Assembly: GCA_001465935.1 (NCBI GenBank)
Contig: LNKV01000029.1
Span: forward strand, 391,215 to 455,214
DNA from: Clarireedia homoeocarpa
Taxonomy: Eukaryota > Ascomycota > Leotiomycetes > Helotiales > Rutstroemiaceae
Direction of reading: 5' to 3'
DNA length: 64,000 nucleotides
A program made the position numbers and the translations under genes. How positions within the stretch are numbered: position 1 is the first letter of the stretch; each line of letters opens with the position of its first letter. Below are positions 57,314 through 64,000 of this stretch, piece by piece. Under the pieces are notes generated by a model. The model was given only the letters and a program-made list of their open reading frames with translations, made no database searches and was not told where the DNA came from.

Positions 57314-57900
57314 AAGCCTACCGGCACCGCTTGGGCTGAAATCCGATACTGTATTTCCCGTAAGACAAACAATACTATAGCGATGGCGATGACGATGACG
57401 ATGGGAAGAAGAAGAAAAAAATCGAACCAAACAGCACCTGCAGTCACATCACACGATCCCCTTCCCCCTCTCCGCAATCCAAATCAGCAGATCTACATAC
57501 ATACCTACCTACCTACCTACCGATACGAGGTTTGATTTTTCTCCACCATCTCCCTCCCTCCCTCGCTCGCTCTAGCTAGAGTACGACACGAAAGCTGCTT
57601 GCTGTAACTTATGTGCTATGTACTACCATGCTGTCTATGTATGCACAGGTAGTAAGTAGAGAGACACATCCTCTACTCTACTGTACTGTAAGCGGAGATA
57701 CATATACATATACATGCACATGCATACAGTACATGCATATGCACGTCGAGTCGCCGGAAAGTCGCTACCGGAAAGGAAAGGAAAGGAATGCAATGTGACG
57801 GGGAGAGCATATATACATACAATAATACTTCGTACAGTAAGTAAGTTAAGTAAGCACAGTACAGTACACTCACTGCACAGTAATCAGAAATCGAAATCGT

Positions 57901-57954
57901 ACTGGACTGGACTGGATGAACTGCGAACTAGACTGGACTGGACTGGACTGGACT
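57901..57954. repeat. CTGGA pentamer microsatellite
   Basis: Two runs of ACTGG/CTGGA units separated by about 15 bp. Confidence 0.85.
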
Positions 57955-58793
57955 TGCACACACATAATCGAGCGATCCCCCTCCCTCCTAGTGCCCGTAA
58001 TAATACACTTATTAGATATCAACCATGTATCTCTCTCTCTCTCTCTCTCTCTCTCCCTCTCTCTATACTTAACTCCAACTCTTTCTCTTTACGCTCCCTC
58101 TCCACAGTGGAGGATAGGAAGAACTAGATATACTATATCCCTGGTTTTCTGTCTGCACTGGAGAGCCCCTCTATTCAATATGATATAATATATAAATACT
58201 CGACTCAATTTGTACAATTAACAATTAAATAACAATTTATAGTATAACTAACTTAGAGTATACTTGATTCCGCAGATATCTACTTGTCTCTTCGCTTTTC
58301 CCTCCCCTCGCCTATTTCCCTTCCCTTTCCTCTCCTATACCATTCCTATATCTTCCTCAATAACGCCGCAACGAATGAGGCCATTCAATCTGAACAACCC
58401 TCAAGAAATCCATGGGTATTTTCTAATCTTCCATCAGATACTGATTTTTTGACTCCCTCGTCGGCCAGCTTAGCTTCTAATCTCATCGCTAGCATTTCAT
58501 TTACTCTACTCCAGGTTTGCAGCTCTCCACCAGCTAGCTTTCTTTCTTTTCTTTCTTTTCGAGAACATCACGCGACGACTCAAAAGTGCCCCCATACTTT
58601 TCAAATCGGGCCACAAAATTAAACAAAGGAAATGATATCATGTGCAGTAAAAGAAAGATATCGGACACCGCCGGTAACTATATACCCCTATCAACAATGA
58701 CCCCTCTTACTCATTCTCGACTCCGAAAGATTCTCCAACCACATTGCCCAACATCACACCACAGCCCAGCTCAGATCTAGACAACTGTCCCAT

Positions 58794-60407
58794 CTAATAC
58801 CTAACACTCATATCTGACCTCTTCATCGGTGGTGGTGGAGCCGGCTTCTTAGACCTACTTGGTGGTGGAGGTGGTGCCTTTCTTCCATTCGCCGCCGCAG
58901 ATTGACTCGTTGATCTACTATTGATACTGCCATGACTAGTAGCAGGACTGACCGAACGAGCACCATAAGATCGATCGGGACTGTTGCTATTCAGAGTAGA
59001 GTCATCAGAAGGATCGGCAAATACCTCCGAACTAGCAATGTTATTACGAGCCGTAGGACGAAGCGATGCGCGCAATGAGCCGACATCTGAAGGTGGAGGT
59101 ATCGGGTTCATGCGGCTTGAAGATGGCGATTCGCGATTCATTGACGTAGGACCTTGGAATGTAGATGATCTAGCTATCGATGGTCTTTGGGGGGACTCTG
59201 GTGGTGAATACTCTTCTTGAGGATGGTGGCCAAGTCTCGAAGTAGATGCAACACGACCCGAAGAGACTACTCGAGTTCCCGAGCGGATGGAGGGGCGGGG
59301 TGCCTCTTGTTCTGGGATTGTTTCTTCATATGTAGATAATCTTTCGCTGTAGGAATGGGCTGTATTTGAACGAGATCTTCCCTCGTGGCGTCTGGGTTGG
59401 CGCTGCTGTGCCCCAGAATTTCTACAATCATGTCAGCTCAGTGTCTTCGAAAGTTGCGGTTATTCGTGGTGAGAAAGGACCATGAAACCGCAAATCAAGC
59501 GCACAACCAAACCATGCTGGTTTGTGAATTGCTGGCGATTTCAGGAGAATAATGGTGTAGGGGCTACTTACGCTGCAGGCCATTCTCTCTTCAACTTAAG
59601 AAGCTCGTCACGGCATCGATCATAGTATTCAAGTTCAGCATCAAGGAACGCTCCCAAATCCTGAATACTATCCGCTTCCGCTTCTTTAATATCTTGCATT
59701 CTTCTGAAGACGTCCTCGTTCGATTCCTCATACTTGGCCTTTTGTGATCGCAGCTCTTCTTCGACTCGGAAATCTTCTTTCTTTGCCTTTTGCATCTTAG
59801 AGAGCGAGGCATCATATGCTAGTCGTCGTTGTTCGAGCTTCTTTCTGGCGGACTGAATAAATTAGCTTTGGCACCTAATCCAAGGCGGGAGAATGCATAC
59901 CTGATATTCTTTCATCATAGCCAATGACCTTTCCAAAGATTCTAACCAACCTGTAGTGGCTGATGCGACATATGAATCTTGTATACGAGCGATTTTGTCA
60001 TTTGCACGTCCCATAGCTATCAACTATTAGTTCTTTGTCCGCGTCGATCCTGAACGAACAACCTACCAATAAGACAATTTCCAAATTCCGAATCTGGTTC
60101 AAAATCCTCTCCATGATGAATCATAGTCTGTCCCATATGTGCGACTGGTAGCATCTTCTCCCTATCATCTCCTTCGTTTCGTTTGGAAAGGGATTTAACG
60201 TAAACCGTCATGGACTTTTGTAATTTTTCCATACCTAGAACAGTTAGATGGATTTCGCGGTGACGTTCTTGCAGACTTACCCTCATGTCGAAGCTGCATT
60301 TCCACTTCCAAAGCCTTGAACTCCTCAGAAACTCCAGTCTTTGCTTCTTGGCCCATCTTCTCTCCAGCCCATTGCTTAACACGGTCGAATTTCTTGTTGA
60401 TATTCAT
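58794..60407 (-). CDS. BAR-domain protein with proline-rich tail
   Basis: Membrane-curvature protein acting at endocytic or endosomal membranes. Five exons, 60407-60281, 60234-60067, 60016-59901, 59852-59572 and 59421-58794, with introns of 46-150 nt, give 439 residues; phase agrees at every junction. Seen: an N-terminal helix start (MNINKKFDRVKQWAGEKMG) and about 235 residues of heptad-rich, charged helix characteristic of BAR/endophilin-amphiphysin proteins, including IQDSYVASATTGWLESLE and LDAELEYYDRC near its end. The C-terminal 200 residues are disordered, rich in Ser, Arg and Pro, with polyproline blocks (KAPPPPPSRSKKPAPPPPMKR) fit to bind SH3 or profilin. No SH3 domain is present, unlike Rvs167 or endophilin. 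The short exons are all required to keep the BAR helices continuous. Confidence 0.88.
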
Positions 60408-61708
60408 CTTTGCGGATTTGTTTTAGGATTTTGGATGTAGTGTTTACGATGTAAGTAAAAAGTGTGGTAGACAGTGATTGTTCGTATTTGGCAGACGGTG
60501 TAGTCGCAATTCTCTTTGCAGATATATTCGCAGAAGCGTTCTCGACCCTGCAGATGAGTCTGGAATGTATTCGCAGATGACGCGGTGTGCGGTAGAATTG
60601 ACAAGGCCAAGATATGAGCAATCGTTTTGTTTTTGTTGACGGACGACAACCAAAGAAAAAGATGGTTTCCTGGAGCCACTCAATTTATTGTATTTATCCA
60701 AAGGGACGGATAATCGAGGGAATTCCAGAAAGTGGTAACACGGCAGACGACAGAATTGGAAAAGATGCCAGGAAAGAAGGTCGGACACTCGATTTGATTA
60801 AGAAGCGGAAGGCGAATTGAAGACCCTTGAAGGTTGGAACTGCATAAAAGATGGCAACAAAGGCCAAAGTTAATTTGATAGTCGGACCCTTGAAGTCTTT
60901 GCCCCGACTTGCTATCCTCGTGTCTTCGTCTTCTGCCTTTGTGTTCTTTTGTTCTTTTGTTCTTTGGTCCTTGACTATGGATTTCTTGGGTTTCCCTGGG
61001 AGAAATACTGTAGTTGAGGAGAAAGCCAAGCACCCCGGTCTAGATCGATGGACGGATTGTCGAATTTGTTTGGGAGGGAGTGGAGTCGAGTCGAGTATGC
61101 TTGCTTGATCCTTGTTCCGAAAAATGCTGTGTTCCACAGAGCAACCTTACGAAGTACTCGGTAGAATAACTGTCGTGTTATTGCTATCGAAACCTTGGGA
61201 GGCGGGAGGAAAGAGACGAGAGGTTGGGTGATGCAGAGAGTGTGGAGAGAGCAATGTAAGAATCCTCGTATCTTGCTTGTTCTCTATATGGAAGGTGATT
61301 CTTCCGCGTCTTGGTGTGTCTGGTATATGGTTCTTGGGATCTTGGGCTTTTGAGCTTTTGAGCTTTTGGGGATTCTCGAATAGGGTTGCTTCGATGGGTG
61401 TTGATGGCGGAAGGCAAGCGAATGTCTGCCACAGTCTCACGGGTGAATTCGAGAAGGGAGGAGAGACAGGGAATCTGTGGTGGATGCGATGACCAGAAGG
61501 AATGATCTGGTTCGGCAATTGGCTCTCAATTTAGGAGTTTAATTAGTTTTTGTTTATTTTTGAGTGTTTTTGAGTGTTTTTGAGTGGTTGCATCGGTTGA
61601 ATGAGGTAGTTGGTGGATTCCGTCTCTATATCCGGTAGAGTACGAGTAGCACGAGTAGATAGGAAAACGTACGTAGACAGGCGCGTGGGCAACGATTGAG
61701 ATAAAGGG

Positions 61709-61737
61709 AGTGAGTGAGTGAGTGAGTGAGTGAGTGA
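61709..61737. repeat. (GTGA)n microsatellite
   Basis: Seven tandem tetramers in intergenic DNA. Confidence 0.85.
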
Positions 61738-62768
61738 AAAGGAGAGAGAGGGAAAGGGAAAGTAAAAGAGGGAAGATTTCAACGACTCAAGACCTCCCTA
61801 AGTCGAATAGGAGAAGTAGATGGTATGAATTAATAGCAGAAGCGCCAATGAAATATATACAGAGCATCTGCGACCAATTCCTAACCCTCCGGACGATCTA
61901 TTCTTCGTAGACGATTCTTTTACAACCAACGAGATGAGAGAAGGGCATTATGTACTGGATTCAGGGATTCACACAGCATCGAGAAGCCACATTTTCTGGC
62001 CAGATCAACCACCACCACTACCAGCAGCGACCAGTGAGCAGTGGCAAGTGACCGGTGGCCAGTGACCAGTGGCCAGTGACCATTCAACATTCAACATTCA
62101 ACATTCGACATTCAACATCTCGACCTCATGAAGCTGTTTGGCAAGCCACACACGAAAAGGGAAGGCGAAGGGAAAGGGAAAAGGAAAAGGGAAAAGAAAA
62201 AGAGCCCAGACCTACCCCTGAAACCTTATCCCATACTCTAAGATCTACCCTATCAAACACGCACTATCCTCCGTAACTTATGCTACTACGGTAAAATGCA
62301 GGTACTGGCACGACTAAGAACTAATGGTTCGACACGAGGGAATACGACGACGAAGTATTGATAGGATTTTGATAGGATGTTGATGGGATGTTGATGGGAT
62401 GTTGATAGGGGATACAATACGCGGATACGTGAGATTCGTCGGCGAGCAGATGAAGAGATGCACCAAGTACAGTCAATCTTCCTGCCATGAAGATGGGTAC
62501 GAGAAGCATCAAGTAATCAATGAGCTTGCTCACTCTTTCAACCATTCATTCATTCCTTCCCTTCGTCTCCTCATAAATCCAGAATCCATCAAATCCATCC
62601 GAGAAGTACCATCTCTCATCGCATTAAACACCATCTCGTATCCATCTCTCTAGAGATAATGCTTAGAATATCTTAACACATCCTTCTACAGCCATACCCA
62701 GAGAGAGCAGCGCAGCCATGATTAACCGCATCACAGCACCTCACGACCACCCATCCAACCAGCCAACA

Positions 62769-62834
62769 CCCAAACCAAACCAACCCAAACCAAACCAACC
62801 CAAACCAACCCAAACCAGCCCAACCCAACCCAAC
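62769..62834. repeat. CCAAACC-type low-complexity repeat
   Basis: Interspersed CCAAAC and CCCAAACC units just upstream of the tentative gene start at 62838; it lies in the leader or N-terminus of that gene. Confidence 0.8.
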
Positions 62835-62837
62835 AAC

Positions 62838-63641
62838 ATGTCCTCCGGCCATCAGCAACCATTCATCTCGACCTCCTGCAAGCGTTACGCGGCAATCCGA
62901 CCGTCGAAAGAGGCGCAATCTGAGTCCAAATCCCGGAGTATGTACTTTCCTTTCCAACCAGATGTTTGATCTCATCCGATCATTCTGAATCTTGACACAT
63001 GCCCATCTGAAACCTCATCCACTTGCCTCCAAAGTACGGGTACACCAAACCGAGCAAAGCAAAGCAAGGATACAGCGCGATATGATATTTTTAGTCAGAG
63101 TTTTGCACGGTATCGAGGCTATGTAGCGGGTTGAGCAGCAAACTCCTATTCTAATTCGACACAGCAAAAGAGATGCGCGGGGAGAAGCGACCAGACCTAA
63201 CGTTTCATGTTCGCTAGGAGAACAGCACAGCGAGGAGATCGATCCACTTGATACCAGCCTTCTCCACTCATTTGATCATTCTAGATCGTCGCCTTCTATG
63301 GGGAATGTGAATCCATTATTACGCGAGGTTAGGTTCTCTATCGCTGATGCGAAAGATGTCGTATGTTCTTTCGTCGTCCGTATGGATGTCTTTACTGCTT
63401 ATAGAAGGAAAAGATAGGGGTATACGGTATACGGTATACCGCAGAATGCGTTGGTGTCGATGTGCACCCCTATACGCTAACTACCTCCAAAACGCACTCA
63501 CTAGCTAAGGTTACATACTTTGTAAGTTACAGTACTGTTACTGTACCCAAACATGATGAACATCCGGATACGCTGATCCGCATTAAATCTGAAGCTTTAC
63601 GAAGTATTCATCATCGATTTGGATCTTCCCTCTTCCCTTGA
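62838..63641 (+). CDS. Tentative three-exon gene, unknown function
   Basis: Exons proposed at 62838-62937, 63218-63360 and 63405-63641. The first two are joined by a GTATGT donor and a TAG acceptor with matching phase; the second ends exactly at another GTATGT. The third follows a 44-nt intron, slightly shorter than others here, and stays open for 78 codons. The predicted product (159 residues) starts MSSGHQQPFISTSCK, has an acidic/Ser middle (EQHSEEIDPLDTSLLHSF then GNVNPLLREVRF) and no recognised domain. An upstream in-frame ATG at 62718 runs through the CCAAACC repeat and is less likely. Exon 2 looks the most protein-like; exon 3 is doubtful. Confidence 0.3.
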
Positions 63642-64000
63642 TTCATCTTCACCTCGTGTTGCTGCACGGCTCCGGAACTCGTGTTTGGAATTTCCAATGC
63701 CGGGTGGCTGTGAATTGTTTGAGGTTGAAGGGGAGAGAGAAGACCATGCCAGTCAAATGACGACATATGAAAGCACAACAACTAAGTTGTGAGAACAGAG
63801 CAGAACAGAGCAGAACAGAGCAGAACAGAGCAGAACAGAGCAGAGCACAACAGAGCATAACAGAGCAGAACAGAATCCTCTCAATAATCAGCATGGATTT
63901 ATCTGATCGCTGATTGGCTGGAACTTACAGCAGCCAACAAAAAACCGTACCTGAAAGTTGAATACCTGAGTGCCGCCATTTACTGCGCAAAAGCAACCCC
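63642..64000. other. Window end, decamer repeat, no gene
   Basis: Contains the CAGAACAGAG repeat; nothing else recognised before the window ends. Confidence 0.5.
63792..63874. repeat. 10-bp tandem repeat (CAGAACAGAG)
   Basis: About eight units; the first five are perfect and the later ones degenerate (CAGAGCACAA and similar). Confidence 0.9.

Larger units (their letters stand above)
56620..58793. other. Intergenic, rich in simple repeats
   Basis: 2.2 kb with no supported gene. It holds ATATC/ATCAT words near 56895-56925, a 12-bp GATGATGTTGAC repeat at about 57261-57313, a TACC run near 57501-57522, CTGGA pentamers at about 57901-57954 and a (CT)n tract at about 58030-58064. The open frame 56941-57477 minus is built partly from the 12-bp repeat. 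Confidence 0.6.
60408..62837. other. Intergenic, repeats, no supported gene
   Basis: 2.4 kb upstream of the BAR gene. It holds TTTTGAGTGTT repeats near 61555-61585, a (GTGA)n run at about 61709-61737, CCAGTG and CAACATT repeats near 62040-62120, GATGTTGATGG repeats near 62370-62410 and the CCAAACC run. A plus frame at 60851-61108 encodes 85 residues with one hydrophobic stretch but has no other support. Confidence 0.55.

Noticed and set aside
56941..57477. 178-codon minus-strand frame with a hydrophobic stretch
   Set aside because: Its open state depends on a 12-bp (multiple of three) repeat and a T-rich tract; composition is not protein-like.
60851..61108. 85-codon frame with one hydrophobic segment
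   Set aside because: It starts in a fair ATG context, but there is no homology, no neighbour logic and only one supporting feature.
1..64000. CRISPR arrays, riboswitches, bacterial operons
   Set aside because: The intron-containing eukaryotic genes rule out a prokaryotic context; the tandem repeats found have no spacers.

Overview
This window looks like nuclear DNA of a filamentous ascomycete. The genes are split by short introns (about 45-240 nt) with GTAAGT/GTATGT-type donors. The products are typical fungal ones (Arp8, a CFEM cell-wall protein, Dcp1, a Ste6/Pmd1-type ABC pump), and intergenic DNA is long and rich in simple repeats. The protein set is compatible with a Leotiomycete such as a Sclerotiniaceae species, but I cannot prove the species from sequence alone.

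Layout. 1-0.93 kb: ubiquitin-conjugating enzyme with a C-terminal UBA domain. 4.2-8.3 kb (minus): full-length ABCB-type transporter. 12.7-15.1 kb: actin-related protein Arp8. 16-16.6 kb (minus): CFEM, GPI-anchored protein. 18.5-19.0 kb (minus): probable small spliced orphan gene. 19.8-20.9 kb: single-pass membrane protein. 21.8-27.4 kb: very large protein with a nucleotidyltransferase-like N-terminus and ankyrin repeats. 28.0-29.4 kb: twin-chromodomain protein. 32.0-34.6 kb (minus): Ser/Pro-rich protein with a CRIB motif. 34.6-42.8 kb: gene-poor repeat-bearing DNA. 43.9-44.3 kb: CHRD-domain pseudogene. 44.7-46.5 kb: amidohydrolase of the SAH/MTA deaminase-chlorohydrolase group. 47.0-47.7 kb (minus): decapping protein Dcp1. 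48.7-51.8 kb: OCRL-like inositol polyphosphate 5-phosphatase with RhoGAP-like tail. 52.6-53.6 kb: cysteine-rich CXC-domain protein, followed at 54.3-55.5 kb by a broken tandem copy. 55.7-56.6 kb (minus): small secreted cysteine protein with a minisatellite in an intron. 58.8-60.4 kb (minus): BAR-domain protein. 62.8-63.6 kb: tentative three-exon gene.

The genes do not form one pathway; there is no sign of a biosynthetic cluster or mobile-element island. Themes are general cell biology: protein turnover (E2), chromatin (Arp8, chromodomains, CXC), RNA decay (Dcp1), membrane and polarity (5-phosphatase, BAR, CRIB) and cell surface or secretion (CFEM, secreted protein, ABC pump). The most unusual items are the nucleotidyltransferase-like/ankyrin giant, the intact plus decayed CXC gene pair, and a 9-bp TACGAAGTA motif that recurs in intergenic DNA. 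Exon boundaries were placed by eye from splice signals and reading frame; coordinates were checked by frame arithmetic but not by transcript data.
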